64,000 bases of DNA from Enoplolaimus lenunculus (Eukaryota > Nematoda > Enoplea > Enoplida > Thoracostomopsidae), in NCBI GenBank assembly GCA_030248215.1, contig JASANG010000921.1, forward strand, positions 1 through 64,000, written 5' to 3'. The notes beneath the pieces are model-generated. The model was not told the DNA's origin. It saw only the letters and a program-made list of their open reading frames with translations, and searched no databases. The position numbers and the translations under genes are program-made. Of this stretch, positions 11,364-22,776 are shown piece by piece (within the stretch, counting starts at the first letter, position 1; each line of letters starts with the position of its first letter).

Positions 11364-11883
11364 GACGAAATAATAAAGTTTAAACCATTTAAAAAACAGA
11401 AATAAAATTTTGCCAACAATTAAAAAAGTTCATTTCAAACCATATTACAAGAGTCACATTTGGGTCTTTCGTCTTAGGTTATGTCCATTTTCAAGTTAAA
11501 CAACTCAGATATTTGGGCGTCTGAGAGCTGGAACGACATACAATGCAGTCGCAAATGTAGAAATTGCAATGGCTGACCGGCCGTTTCTCTGCGATTAGCA
11601 AATATAACTTCATGCAACCAATCAAATTTGAGGCGTACAAAAGTCATTACAGTCTTGAACCAATCAAATATTTTGCAGGCGGAGTTTACTGTCATTAATC
11701 AGGTTTCAGCCATCCAAAAATGTCGATTGTAAACGAAATACTTTGCGGAATTTGCAGCGAGGCAGTGCAAAATACCAATGAAAACATCTGAAACACTGGT
11801 TTGTTTGCGACAAGAAATTTCTGAGCAGACCCTTGTATATAGTTTGAGGTATGTGGTACAAGAATCTTAACAGACATCGTTTT

Positions 11884-12093
11884 ACATTGCAAAAACTGGT
11901 GAGTCAAATTGATTCTTTCCGAAATAGGCTCTACGAGACTACACAAACTGAATCAAATTCGACTACGCCAGTGTCAAACGTGCCATTCAGTGAGCCGAAT
12001 TTGACTCTGGCGGAGTCGAATTTGACTCAGTTTGTGTAGTCCGTAGAGCCCATTTCAGAGGAGTCAATTTGACTCACCATTTTTTGCAGTATA
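11884..12093. mobile_element. CACTGCAAAAAATGGTGAGTC-family MITE
   Basis: Near-palindromic element. The left side has GCAAAAACTGGTGAGTCAAA and the right side has TTGACTCACCATTTTTTGCA. The interior repeats TTTGACTC words in both orientations. Related copies lie at 36951-37085 and 59262-59366. Confidence 0.75.
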
Positions 12094-12245
12094 GGTATAG
12101 TTCGGCACCACGTCGAATCAGTATGTTGTGGCACCCGTGTGGAGTGAAGCTATTTTAAATGAGTTCACAACTTCAAACCTCGGGGGTCGCTAGAAAGTTG
12201 CGTTAAATTGTGGAGATGAGGCTTGTGAGCAAAACGTGTAACAGG

Positions 12246-12421
12246 CAATGGCGGATCCATTGGGGGGCACCCCGGCCGTGGCCCCCCCAACAGCATCTCG
12301 ACAAAAATTATATAGCAATTTTGTGACAATACCTAGTTCATGGTTTGTGTATGGGTCAAAAGTAAGTTTATTACCTGTGAAATTTTGGGCCCCCCATTTT
12401 GAGATCCTGGATCCGCCACTG
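12246..12421. mobile_element. hAT-like MITE with CAGTGGCGGATCC ends
   Basis: Left end CAATGGCGGATCC and right end GGATCCGCCACTG, 176 bp apart. The interior shares runs such as AATTATATAGCAATTTTGTG with the copy at 58425-58596, which has an exact 8-bp target duplication. CAGTGGCGGATCC-type ends are known from hAT elements. Confidence 0.85.
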
Positions 12422-12697
12422 GTGACGGTTGACCTGTTCGAGAGAGACAAGCTGTTTAAGAAGCAGTCTTTTGGAAGGAACAAGGTGACGGACGTTGGAA
12501 TCGAAAGAGATATACGTATGTCGTCCCTGGCTTGCTTTCACGAAGAAATCCAACAGTGGTGGTTTAAATGTTAGACCTTTTTAAATATCTTACACTACTA
12601 CATGCTGCAATTGTTTGATTTTAAGCAAAAATAAAAAAAAATTGCTCAAAATTTTTACAAATTTCAAGTGTTTCCACTATTTTGCTATAAAGTTATG

Positions 12698-12768
12698 GGC
12701 CAATGTTACTGTAAGGGGCGTAAAACAGTATGTTAAGCGTACTCCTAACTCTAAGCCTAAACCTAAGC
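12698..12768 (-). mobile_element. TM-1 MITE, left part only
   Basis: GGCCAATGTTACTGTAAGGG, followed by GTATTCC-like and CCTAAG repeats. It then breaks into the shared flank at 12769-12842. Confidence 0.65.
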
Positions 12769-12842
12769 TACCAACAATTAGGAAAAGCGCAGACATATAT
12801 AAAGTTTTTTTAAATTAATTTTAATGGTCGCATGAAATGCAC
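12769..12842. repeat. Flank shared with 3749-3817
   Basis: Starts CTACCAACAATTAGGAAAAG and ends ATGAAATGCAC just before a TM-1 end. It matches 3749-3817 with scattered differences. Confidence 0.7.
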
Positions 12843-13033
12843 GGCCAATGTTACTTTAAATGGCGTAACAGTAGATTAAACGTATTCCTAAGCCTAAGCC
12901 TAAGCGTTTCATAAATGAGTTCCTAAGCCTGAACCTTAGCCTAAGCCTAAGCGAAAAATTGGTATCTAGAATCTATACCCACTCTTTTAGAGACCCACCA
13001 TAAACCTTTACGCCCCTTAAGGTAACATGGGCC
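12843..13033 (-). mobile_element. TM-1 MITE
   Basis: Ends GGCCAATGTTACTTTAAATGG and CCTTAAGGTAACATGGGCC, with a CCTAAG core and the TM-1 signature near 12967. It is the closest relative of the 3818-4007 copy. Confidence 0.85.
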
Positions 13034-13247
13034 AAATTAGGGATACCACCGTGAATATTTGCATGCTTCAATTTGATTGGCAAATTAAATAAAATATTTT
13101 ACAAACATTTGTCGGTTTTGTTTTTTGTTTATTTTTATTCGTTTATACCCTAACAGAAAGCAATTAATATTTGACAAAAGGTAAACACAAAGGCGGTATA
13201 TTTTTAGAAATTGGTAGATGCTTCATAACATCCACAACAGCCGCCTG

Positions 13248-13366
13248 GAAAATTTTGCCCCCCCAGATTAGAAAATTTTCATCCTTGCCTGTAAATCAAC
13301 AAAAACCTTTGTATGCCCCTTCTGAAAAATGTTTAGCCTCCTAGCAACGTGAGCTGGCTACGGGCA
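13248..13366 (-). mobile_element. GGCCCGTAGCC-family MITE, partial
   Basis: Contains CCTTGCCTGTAAATCAAC, then ATGCCCCTTCTGAAAAATG, then GTGAGCTGGCTACGGGC, the same order as the copy at 62796-62955. Confidence 0.7.
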
Positions 13367-13488
13367 TGGGTTCCCTACGATTATGCTGTTTAGGGACTCT
13401 ATCCGCTTACGGACTTTTATTAGGGATACGGACTCCTATTGATTGGGACAGAACATCGGGACCCCCTCTTATTCGGGTCACTACAGTA
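13367..13488 (+). mobile_element. ACTGTAGTGACCC-family MITE, right half
   Basis: Right end CCTCTTATTCGGGTCACTAC then AGT, preceded by TAGGGATACGGACTCCTATT as in the full copies. The left half is missing. Confidence 0.7.
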
Positions 13489-13859
13489 TTGTCGGAGTAA
13501 ATTTTTAAACTACTGCACGCTCAGTACTTGATTCGGACATTAAGATTTGTACTCGCTTTGTGACTAGAATAAAGCGCTGAGCGTTGGAATTAACTACCAG
13601 TGAACGAAACGTTTTGAGCGTACAGGAACTGACACGCGGTGAGTGTAAAGTTGGTAAAGGGTTCCTGCACCTCGTTCCAGCACTCGGCTGCGTTAAACAA
13701 GGGGGATTACATCAAAGCACTTACATTACTGTAGGAGCGTGCGCATCTTATCTGATCTTTACTCGGGACCGAAACAAATCCTTATTACACCTTATACATA
13801 CGGAATTTGACTAGAGTTCTGACTCGATGCAAAATTGGACACTCGCGCATGAAACCATT

Positions 13860-14292
13860 GGCCCATGTTACTTTAAAGTGCGTTCATGTTTCGGGTGGGC
13901 CTATAAAATTGTAGGTTTAGATTCTAGACTACATTTTTTGCTTAGGCTTAGACGTCACACAAAAAAGTATTTCTGAATTTATTCAGAAAAGTGTTTTCTG
14001 TGGTAAATCTGAAAAGTTTTGCTGATATTTAAGACAATTTTTTTAAAAATAACTGGAAAACGTTTTTTTCAGACTTTATTTCACAAACGTTTTTTGAAAA
14101 CATTTCTATTATAACAGAAATACTTTTCAAGTGCACCATGCTAAGCATATTTCTCAAATGTAAAAAATTTTTTCTTAAATATCAGAAATATTATTTTGAG
14201 TGATAGGAACTCATTTTTGCAACGCTTATGCTTAGCCCTAGGTTTAGGAATACGCTTAATCTACTGTTACGCCCCTTTAAGTAACATTGGCC
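13860..14292 (+). mobile_element. TM-1 MITE carrying a nested element
   Basis: Left end GGCCCATGTTACTTTAAAGTG with the signature GGTTTAGATTCTAGACTAC. Right end CTACTGTTACGCCCCTTTAAG then TAACATTGGCC. The TTAGGC core is interrupted at about 13955 and resumes at about 14203 by insertion of the element at 13956-14202. Confidence 0.85.
13956..14202 (+). mobile_element. AAGTATTTCTGA MITE nested in TM-1
   Basis: Ends CACACAAAAAAGTATTTCTGA and, on the other strand, CACTCAAAATAATATTTCTGA. An inverted copy of the whole element is at 53956-54188. Both carry the internal palindrome TTCTATTATAACAGAAATAC or close variants. Confidence 0.75.
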
Positions 14293-15039
14293 AGATGCAA
14301 CAAACTACAACAAGAGATTAACGGTGCAGAGAAGAAAACGTCGTATTTAAAGGAATGTTGTGTGTTAGCGCACAAGGGGTAGGAAACTGATAAAAGGGAC
14401 AGTTGCCGCACAGTAGGCTAATGTGTATGTGTGGATGGTCGCTTTCCAGAAAATGAATTCTCGGATTAGCATCATGCTTTTTGATGGTCCTTATCACGTA
14501 CTTCTTCAGTGTACTCTACGTTAAACTTCCTATTCTCAAATTCACAAGGATTAGAACATGGGACGGACTTGACATAATTTCGATTTTTTGTAAATCTAAA
14601 CTGTTTTAACTGATTTCGACCCCCCTTCTCTGCTCGTTTTCTCCGCCGATGTCACAATTCAACCCGGTTTGAATATTTGTATCGCACAGCACACCGTTAG
14701 ACTCAATTTACAAGGCGCTTAAACTTTTACTACTGTTATGGTGATTGATGGGCATTGATGTACGTTGAGTTGAACAACTCTCAAGAACGTTTAATTGCGG
14801 TTCAGTGACCCGTACGTGGGTGTTAAATTTCAAAACAAATCAGGAAAAATTTCAAATTTAGCGAAAGGATGGTAAACAGTTTGAGCTGAAAAGGCGGTCT
14901 GAGAGTTAGAAAAAGGGGTATGGTTTAAATTTTCGGTGACAATTTTTATGGGGCGTAAAATGCAAAAAGATACATGACTGTCGGATTTTAACATTAAATC
15001 TAGTACTACTTAACGCGGCGTGCCGGGTTGGTTGAGCTA

Positions 15040-16260
15040 ACTAACCTGAATGCCGCCCAGAAATCGAAGTTGTAAAAGTTGCGGCCACCCAAAAACTTTG
15101 GAATTTCGCATGGGGCTAGAAGTGGCTCTAGGGTACATAAATGCAAAAATATAAATTTCAAGATGGACCGTTAAAATTAGTACCGTTCGCCTCAGCTCGT
15201 AGCGCTGAACAACAAAAATACTCAGACCATTTGTCGGAAATATGTTGGAAACTTATTGCCTTTTAAAGCTTTGGAATTTTACATGTGATTTTTACGGATC
15301 CCAGGTAGAACAAATACCAATATGCGAATTTCGGATCGATCGTTAAACGTGGTGCCATTTGATAGGACTCTTTGTACTGAGCAATAGAATTACCCTGACC
15401 ATGGCTTTTTGACCATTCTTTCGGAGTTGTACTCGCACAAAAATTTCAACGTTTTACAAGGTAAAATTGCAAAGTCGTGAATTCCACGATCGGCAGCGGA
15501 GCCTATACCATTCGATGCAGCTCATCGAGCTGAGTAATAAAAATACCCTGACTCTGGGCTTGTCATCTGTTCAAAAGTTGTGGTCTTCGAAAGGTTTCGA
15601 AATTTTATATGTAAAATTTTACGGACACGAGGTCGAAAAGATGCCAAAATACGAATGTTTAGCCACACCGATAATACCTATGCCATTCCTAGAACTCGTT
15701 TCACTGAGCAATAAAAATACCCTGACCATGAGTCTGAACCATTCCGTCGAACGTTAAGACAGCGTAAAGTTTTCGGTATTTTACGTGTAGTATTTCACGG
15801 ATCTCAGGGTGTAAACTGCAAAAAATGAACTCCGGAATTGGCAGTAGAGACATCTCATGCGGTACAGGTCAACCTGCTGAGTAATAAAATCACCATGACT
15901 CTGGGTCGGCGACCTTTAATTCAAGAGTTACAGCCTCTTCAAAGACCGGTATCAGTCTACAAATCTTGTCGCAACGAGCAATAAAACCCCCGTGATTTGA
16001 GGTCTGAGGCTATTTTTTAAAACATTATAAACTTTTAAACTTCTCAGAATTTCACGTGTAAACGTTATACGGATTCCAGATTCTAAAATGCAAAATCACG
16101 TTTTTCTTAATCTGTGGTTCTGAGTAGACCTCGCGTCGCGTTCAGCAATAAAACCACCCTGACCGCTATCCGCAAACGAACATTTCAAAAGTTGTGGCCA
16201 TTTCAAGCTTCGAATTTCAAGTGTTGAACATTATCGGACCGACCGGGCAAAAATGCGAAA
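15040..16260 (+). repeat. Decayed satellite with about 170-bp period
   Basis: The word GAG(C/T)AATAAAA followed by a CCCTGAC-like word recurs near 15204, 15377, 15531, 15705, 15879, 15976 and 16142. Most intervals are 151-175 bp, and one is about 100 bp. Between these words the units share elements such as TTTCGAAATTTTA and TTACGGA. The units are highly diverged, so this is an old array. The spacing is close to a nucleosome repeat. Confidence 0.7.
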
Positions 16261-17680
16261 TGGTTGCTGCAAGATTTGTCTTTTCGAAAGTACCTCTAAC
16301 AGGCTTTTGGTTTTAGGTTTTATTTCAAGTATTGGGCTTAGGATATTGTAAAGTTTGCCAGTTGCTTCAACTAAATTAGAATTCGTGTCAGAACAGTTAT
16401 CTGCACTTACAGTTAGATTTAAGCGTACATATGCCATCTAGTTGAATGTTATTTGAGTACCGGCGAACCAATTTCGTCATGATGTTTAAACATTGCATTA
16501 CCTTAATGCTATTTTGTTCTTCATTGATTCACGGGTATGCGCTTACTTTTTTGGTGTTTGCTATTTTCACTGTCCCGGCTATCTTGTTAATTGCTGCACA
16601 ATTTTTCTGCATTCTTTGAATATTCTGTGGCGTATTAGACTTAGTTGTAATGGTTGCAATACCTAAACAAAGGAAATGCCGCTCATGTATATCTCTGATT
16701 TAAAGGGATATATGAGATAACCTTATTTGTGCTTAACAGTGCGTGTGCTTAGTATTACCTTTTAGTCATGCCACTCTAACCCTAAAATTCTAAAGGAACC
16801 CCCTTGGGGAAAATGCTCAAATTCACCCGCAATGCATGTCGAGCAATCATCACGCGCGAGCCAGTCGTGTTTATGTTATCATATTGGATAACTAAAGTCA
16901 TCCAGTTTTGTCCAATAGAAACACAAGCCGCGTGTGTTTCACTGAATCTTATTGGTTGTAAGCAACAGCCAATCACGTGGCAACTCAAAGAAGTATATAA
17001 GAGCAGCACACAAACTGAATATTCCGTTTCAGTTTCGATTTTTAACCTTTTCGTCTCCAGCGCGAGCACCGACAGAAAACCGAGTTTTCGGTGCACTATA
17101 TGGCGACACAGTATTTTGGGCATATTTAGGGGCGCTGTAGTTTGGATCAAAAGGGATTTTTATGTGCGTTGTGCGCGTACGGGTTATAGGTTTAAAAATA
17201 GAACTATGGGTCCGGTTGAGATTGCTTAGCTTCACAAAGTGGCTTGGGGTAAAATTTGGATTTAAATTTGCCAAGTGTCGGCGACAGCGCAGATTTAAAA
17301 ATTTTTGGTTCAAAAGTTTCAGAACTGCAATTAATTCGTGAGGATCGCGAGACATGCCAAAACATAGCAAAAACACCCAGGCTTTAGGCAGAAAATCATT
17401 AAGAACTGGATAAAGAGACATTATAATAATAAACGATGGCGGGGCCAAATCTGCATAGCGCTAGCATCTAGGACGTAAGAGTAGAAGCCCTGCTGTCTTT
17501 GAAAATTTCCAACTTGCCCCATGATTTAAGCCGGTGCTAGCCAGCCCCACGGGAGAGTTTAGATGAGTCGCCTCGCCCTATTGACGCTGAATATGTAGCT
17601 CGCGTAATGTGTAGGACCAGGCTTAGCAAAACTTCAGGTTAATAGAAAAACAGACTCGGATGGAACCTACTTCACACACC
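16261..17680. other. No supported gene
   Basis: Overlapping open frames of up to 141 codons (16804-17229, plus) and 139 codons (17029-17448, minus) cover the same bases on opposite strands. Neither shows a recognisable motif. GC content is a little higher around 16.8-17.5 kb, so an exon remains possible. Confidence 0.35.
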
Positions 17681-18241
17681 TTAGTTTACTTGGAGAAATA
17701 CCATCAAACAACCAGTTAAACTGTAAAACATAGACAAAAACCTATTGTTCTGAGTGCGTTTCAACTTATAAATACGAGCGCTCCGTAGCAACTTAGGCGT
17801 CGAACGATATCGGAATTTGTGACTCTCAAATCCCGATATCACCCTAGGGGTACAATCATCCTCTAGAGAAGTAGCATATACGGTAGACACACGGCCACGA
17901 TTACCCGTAAGGGGTACCACTCGGATTTTTCGGCAGGGGTTCCGTTGTGGCAACCGTAACAATTTTTTATTTCCGATGATGCCATAAGACTTATTTCGGA
18001 TTTTACACGCATATCTTTTAAGCGTCAATTTTTGAAGCAAATTACTTTCAGAACTTTGAAATATTTCGAAAGTCTTGACTTTTGGATTTTCTTTGACAAA
18101 ACTAATTACCGAAGGTGTGAGTTGAGCGTGGTTTTCTAGTATGACATGCGTTAACGCACAAGTTTGGTTTTGTGACACCTCCATACATCTCAGTCTGGAA
18201 AAGTATGTGTACGAAGAATGAGTATTGACGAAATTTTTCAC
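17681..18241 (-). CDS. Unrecognised 186-residue open frame, possible exon
   Basis: One of the longest uninterrupted frames in the window, on the minus strand, and free of simple repeats. The product is basic. Residues about 30-75 have a leucine/isoleucine-spaced pattern (LTPSVISFVKENPKVKTFEI) loosely reminiscent of leucine-rich-repeat-like or FTH-type segments of nematode F-box proteins. That resemblance is weak and is an inference. The start is the first ATG of the frame, and splice boundaries were not determined. It could be a chance frame. Confidence 0.3.
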   Translation of the reverse strand: MKNFVNTHSSYTYFSRLRCMEVSQNQTCALTHVILENHAQLTPSVISFVKENPKVKTFEIFQSSESNLLQKLTLKRYACKIRNKSYGIIGNKKLLRLPQRNPCRKIRVVPLTGNRGRVSTVYATSLEDDCTPRVISGFESHKFRYRSTPKLLRSARIYKLKRTQNNRFLSMFYSLTGCLMVFLQVN

Positions 18242-18679
18242 ACGTTTGGCTTGTAAAAAACGAAAACAAAACTTTCAAGGAGGCAGCTGTAGAAATTTTA
18301 TGTAATAGAAAAACTAAGTAATCTAGTAGAATCCTTGGCTACGTGGCAGTTATACAACATAAAGAGCAAAAGCCAATCGGTAGTACATAAATGTGGAGCA
18401 TATACATAGTATATATAGTGAGTAGCGAAAAAATGGGGGTTTTGAAACCGCCACCGCGACAATCACATGTGGCGGACTTTCGCATATTAGTTTATTATTA
18501 TTTTTGTTTTTTTTTTGCATTTTTCTAAATTTCAAATCTTATTTTTTATTATTTTTACATGTAACAAAAAATAAAATATATAAATAACAATTAATATAAA
18601 ATCAACAATTTTTACGTTTCTTGGATCCCATCGCCGCGGTATCGCTGTCTTTCTTAACCAGGACTCCTCGTTTTCATCT

Positions 18680-18699
18680 TGTTGTTGCTGTAGTTCACG

Positions 18700-18746
<47 letters not shown>

Positions 18747-18797
18747 GCTGCTGTTGTTGCTGTTGTTGTTGATGATGTTGTTGTTGTTGTTGTTGTT
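18680..18797 (+). repeat. (GTT)n microsatellite
   Basis: About 118 bases of GTT triplets with GCT and GAT interruptions. It reads as poly-Val in one frame, and as poly-Gln or poly-Asn on the other strand. No flanking coding features support translation. Confidence 0.95.
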
Positions 18798-18924
18798 TTA
18801 TAGTTTCTAAAATAGCAAATCTCTGTGTATGAAATCTGTACTAATCCTATGATTATAGTTAGGATCTATATCATTCTTGGAAGAGTGCAACAAAATTCAC
18901 AGATTATAATTTTCAGGCAAATTA

Positions 18925-19130
18925 TTTTGTTTTTAGGGTCTAGATATGGCTATAAAGTGTCCGAAAGAACAAAAAATGCCCCGAAATTCGAAAAATTTGG
19001 AATTTTTATATGACGTTTATTTGAGCTTGGGAGTTGCGCAGTGGTTGTAAAACTGCCTTTAAGGTCTAGATAAGGCTCTGAAGAGGATGAAAGGCCCAAA
19101 ACTTAACAAATTTAGAAAAATTGAAAAAGT
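18925..19130 (+). repeat. Outlying copies of the about 120-bp satellite
   Basis: Contains GGTCTAGATATGGCTATAAA, CCGAAATTCGAAAAATTTGG and ATGACGTTTATTTGAGCTTG. These are the same words in the same order as the main array at 20590-21195, here in roughly two diverged units. Confidence 0.75.
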
Positions 19131-20589
19131 AGCAGTGTGAAACTGCGACATAAGAAACCATCGTAGGTATAATTTACCATGCCTATCATGGTGCAAATCA
19201 AATTCTGTTCCAGTGTCAAATACAAATTCTGTTTCGTTCCAATTTCTAATAAATATTTGTTAAAAAACTAAAATTTCTTAAATTGTTTCTTGAATTTGGT
19301 ATACTTGAAATTTATTCTTTTACTATGCGACTTAGAATTCAAGAAAAACAATAAAAACAAGGGCGCAATCTGCATACAAAGACAACAACAAAAAACAAAA
19401 CAACAAAAACAAAAACAACAAAACAATTACTCGAACCACCAACAAAGACAATACCAAAATAAGACTTTTAAATGCAACGAAATGAACTTGTCTGGCTATG
19501 TCTCAGACAAACTCTCAATTAACGCATAAAAATATAACGCAAACAACAAGTGTGGTAAGGTTTTGAAGAACCCCTAAATAAGGTTAAATAATGGGGGTAC
19601 AGAGATGGAATTGTGTTTGTAAGCATGTAGTTGTGTTTATGTCAGTTATCAGAAAAAAAAGAATTTAGAGCGAAACGTTAGGAATCTAAAACTAGTTGAA
19701 AATGACCCTCACCTGATATTTTTTAAACAGATGAAAAGCCCTCGTCAAAGTTATTTTTGGGAGAATTTTTCACTAAAATCTAATTTACCATTTTTTCTGA
19801 ATTTCTTACTGCTGTAAATATTCCAAATTTTTTCTTTTATAATAACTATAGTATTACAGTTACATTAAACAACTTGCCGAGTTATTGGATTTTTTATGGT
19901 TACAGCTTAGATCAATTTTGGTCAAAATTGTAATCATTTTCAAAACATAAAATTTTATCCTTACCAAGCCGCGCAACATTTTGCCTATTGCAGCGTATTG
20001 ATGCTGTGTAAGTCAACATTTTGCAACCTCAGAGCAAGACTATTTAATCCAGTGTAAATCACAAATTTTCATCTTGAACAAAATCAGTTTTAAAATGCAA
20101 TTGAAATTTAGCGAGCACTTTTTGTACAACCACACCGTAAGCTTTGCACCAAAACACAAAAGTTACTTCTACCCCGGCTATGAAGAATGGTTATGGAGGC
20201 TATTGAATAGGGGGTGCAGTTTGAAGAAGCTCAAAATATAGTGATATAGCACGAGTTCAAATGGGCAATTGGTGTACGTGAGCATGATAAGCGGCGCGGT
20301 AAAAGTATGGGCATAGTGCTAAACGGTGATTACGTCAAGAATGGAGTGGTGTGCTGCACGTGGAATGAGGTGTGCCGCCGGCGCAGTCGGAGGTGCATAG
20401 GAACATGCTGCTAAAGAGCGAAATCTTAATCCCAACGGCCCTTTCAAGGGTCACCACATGTTGCTCGAATGTGCAAGGAACTTGTGTAGTCAGAATACAC
20501 TTTTACTACCTAGGTAGTAAAAGTATATTCCTACTACACAGCCTGCGGTTGTTTGCACAGCTACCAGTGAAACATATTAAATCTGCAAT
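19131..20589. other. No supported gene
   Basis: AT-rich spacer between the two satellite blocks. It holds an A/CAA-rich run (about 19340-19440) and a perfect palindrome (20500-20523) listed separately. Confidence 0.4.
20481..20540. repeat. Long near-perfect palindrome
   Basis: The central 24 bases at 20500-20523 (CTTTTACTACC and its complement around CCTAGG) are perfectly self-complementary with no loop. The pairing continues outward with few mismatches (GTGTAGTCAGAATACAC against GTATATTCCTACTACAC), giving arms of nearly 30 bp. Confidence 0.85.
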
Positions 20590-21195
20590 AATTCTGAGTC
20601 AAAATGGCCCAAAATTCGAAAAATTTTGAATTTTTCATATGAAGTTTATTTGGATTGGGGAGTTTAATAGTGGTCATAACACATGTTTTTAGGGTCTAAA
20701 GGGCCCGAGAGGGCCGAAATGGTGCAAAATTCAAAAATTTTAGAATTGTTATATATGAAGTTTTTGGTTTGGAGACTTCAGTAGCGGTTATAAAACAGAT
20801 TTTTAAAGTCTAAATAAGGGTCTAAAGGGTCCGAGAAGGCCAAAATGGTCCAAAATTTTGAAAAATTTTGAATTTTTCTATGAAGTTTATTTGGTTTGGA
20901 GACTTCAGTGGGGGTTATAAAATAGGTTCTTAGGGCTAAATAAGGATCTAAAGGTTCGAAAAGACGAAAATGGTGCAAAATTCGAAAAATTTTGAATTTT
21001 TTATATGAAGTTTATTTGGCTTGAAAAGTTAAATAACGGTTATAAAACAGGTTTTTAGTGTCTAAATAAGAGTATAAAGGGTCTGAAATGGCAAAATGGT
21101 GCAAAATTTGAAAAATTTTCAATTTTTATACGAAGTTTATTTGGTTTGATAACTACAGTAGTGGTCATAAAACTGGTTGTTAGGGCTTAGATAAG
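20590..21195 (+). repeat. About 120-bp tandem satellite, five units
   Basis: The word GAATTTTT(C/A)TATGAAGTTTATTTGG recurs near 20626, 20745, 20867, 20992 and 21117. Each unit also contains a TAAAACAGGTTTTTAGGGTC-like word and a GGCCAAAATGGTGCAAAATT-like word. Period about 118-125 bp. It relates to the block at 18925-19130. Confidence 0.9.
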
Positions 21196-22312
21196 GTATG
21201 GGAAAACACAACGCCAGTACCTTTATTTTATTGCGCATTAAGAGCATTTGTAATTAGCATGTTATTGCGTTCAGAATATACAACAATGCACTTTTTGCAC
21301 ATGTTTTCTAAGGGATATATTTAAAAAATTTTATTATAAGTACCATTATCTACTCTTTCAAATTCTTTTTACAACATGTGTCGTAATGCTATTTAAGTTA
21401 CTTCTCTGCCTGATTTTGGGTTTGGTGTCTTGCTGGTAACCTCAAGAAACAGATCCCTTGAAGGCGCCCACTTACCAAAAATAAAAACAATACCCCATAT
21501 AAATCAAAATGCCTCCAAATAAACGAATTGCGAACGACACGATCCCCTAATTAAACGCGGGGAATCTGTCACTAAAACCAGTCGCGGGATTCAGAATCGG
21601 CATCCCGTTTGAGCACTGTTCAACAAACAAACATGATTTCAGCCTTGTAGTCCGAATACGCTTGCCGCCTCGCGGTGCACATGTCCGCAGGCTCCGGATC
21701 TGGTGCTATGATTTTTCACGCCCTAGAATAGCTAACTCAAACCAATCATGCTTTGTTCGAATTCACATTTGAAATAAGAGGTAATATCGCATTAGTAAGT
21801 TATACGTTTGCAGTTGCAAACTTTGAGGATTATAAGTATCTGGCATTTAGGTTGTATTATTAGCTACAACAGTACCCCAAACTCACAGCGTAGACCCTTG
21901 TAGGTAAAAGGGCAACGGCCGATTATAATAGAGATTTGGATAGGGTCCTGTAAGGCACTCATAGTCATATAACAGTCATGAATAGTAATAAGTAATTTCA
22001 AATGGGGTGTTCGTATTTATGTTACTCGTATTTGAAGATTGAACTTCAATCTTGTGTAAATTTTTCAACCGGTCTCTAATGCGTATTAGTGTAACACCCA
22101 ACACATTCAGATCGGGACATTGCTCCGGTTTCAGTAACAATGGTGAATTCTCGAAACACTCCCGCTCTCCAGAACAAATCATACTGATTAGCATCAACTC
22201 AGAGGCATTGGTCTCTTCGTAAAAGAGCACGCCTGAGTATATCATTTTGTGTAAATTTAGCATAGAGTGCTTTATACCCGCCCAGGGCTATCAATGTTTA
22301 AGATCTTACTGG
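21196..22312. other. No supported gene
   Basis: AT-rich sequence with short frames only. The longest (21976-22263, minus, 95 codons) has no recognisable motif. It lies just downstream of the helicase remnant and may hold more of its decayed 3' part. Confidence 0.35.
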
Positions 22313-22427
22313 CTAATTTCGGAAACCCGAAAAATATGGCCTTTGGATAGGTCTAATATTGCTCAACATTGGCAAACGTAATACTTTAACTGTAAATTTT
22401 GGGGGATATAAGTTAGAAAAAACGTGT

Positions 22428-22594
22428 GTCACGTTAACGCGACGGTGCTCAGTAAGTAATCCCTTCGGATGTCGTTGACCGAGCGCGTCTCGCTTATGGA
22501 ACGAGCGTACTAGCGAAATAATCAAAAAATCACGCTCGTCGCCCTGCCAAACATTGGCACAGAAAATTTTTATGGAGGAATAGAGGTCACACAC
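22428..22594 (-). pseudogene. UPF1-like SF1 helicase remnant, motif V-VI segment
   Basis: The translation contains WQGDERDFLIISLVRS, the hallmark of motif V in UPF1/DNA2-type superfamily 1 helicases. About 15 residues later comes LLTEHRRVNV, the motif VI region, where the family consensus is near T(E/R)xRRxNVALTRA. It lies downstream of, and in the same orientation as, the Walker B segment at 22777-23301, in the order expected for one helicase domain. The whole is not one open frame, so it is read as a decayed helicase. Confidence 0.75.
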
Positions 22595-22776
22595 TATATT
22601 TTTAAAATTTCTGTTTGCGCAGCATAAGCAGCATCAATACAAATCTGGTCGGGTGGAGCCTGAATTGTGAGCGTTTGCAGCAACCGCGAAATAGCTATAT
22701 TTTTATGAAAATTGAACAAGCTATCCCCATAGTAATTTTGATCCCCCTCTATGTGCCAGAATACTATCGGTAGATT

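Noticed and set aside
12190-12574. Frames reading through GGATCCGCCACTG sequences as protein
   Set aside because: They overlap a hAT-like MITE in both strands and repeat at 58.4 kb. This is transposon sequence, not a gene.
16804-17448. Overlapping frames of about 140 codons on opposite strands
   Set aside because: No recognisable motif, and both strands are open over the same bases. Chance or a small exon cannot be told apart, so no gene is claimed.
18621-18803. Poly-valine frame
   Set aside because: Translation of a (GTT)n microsatellite with no coding flanks.
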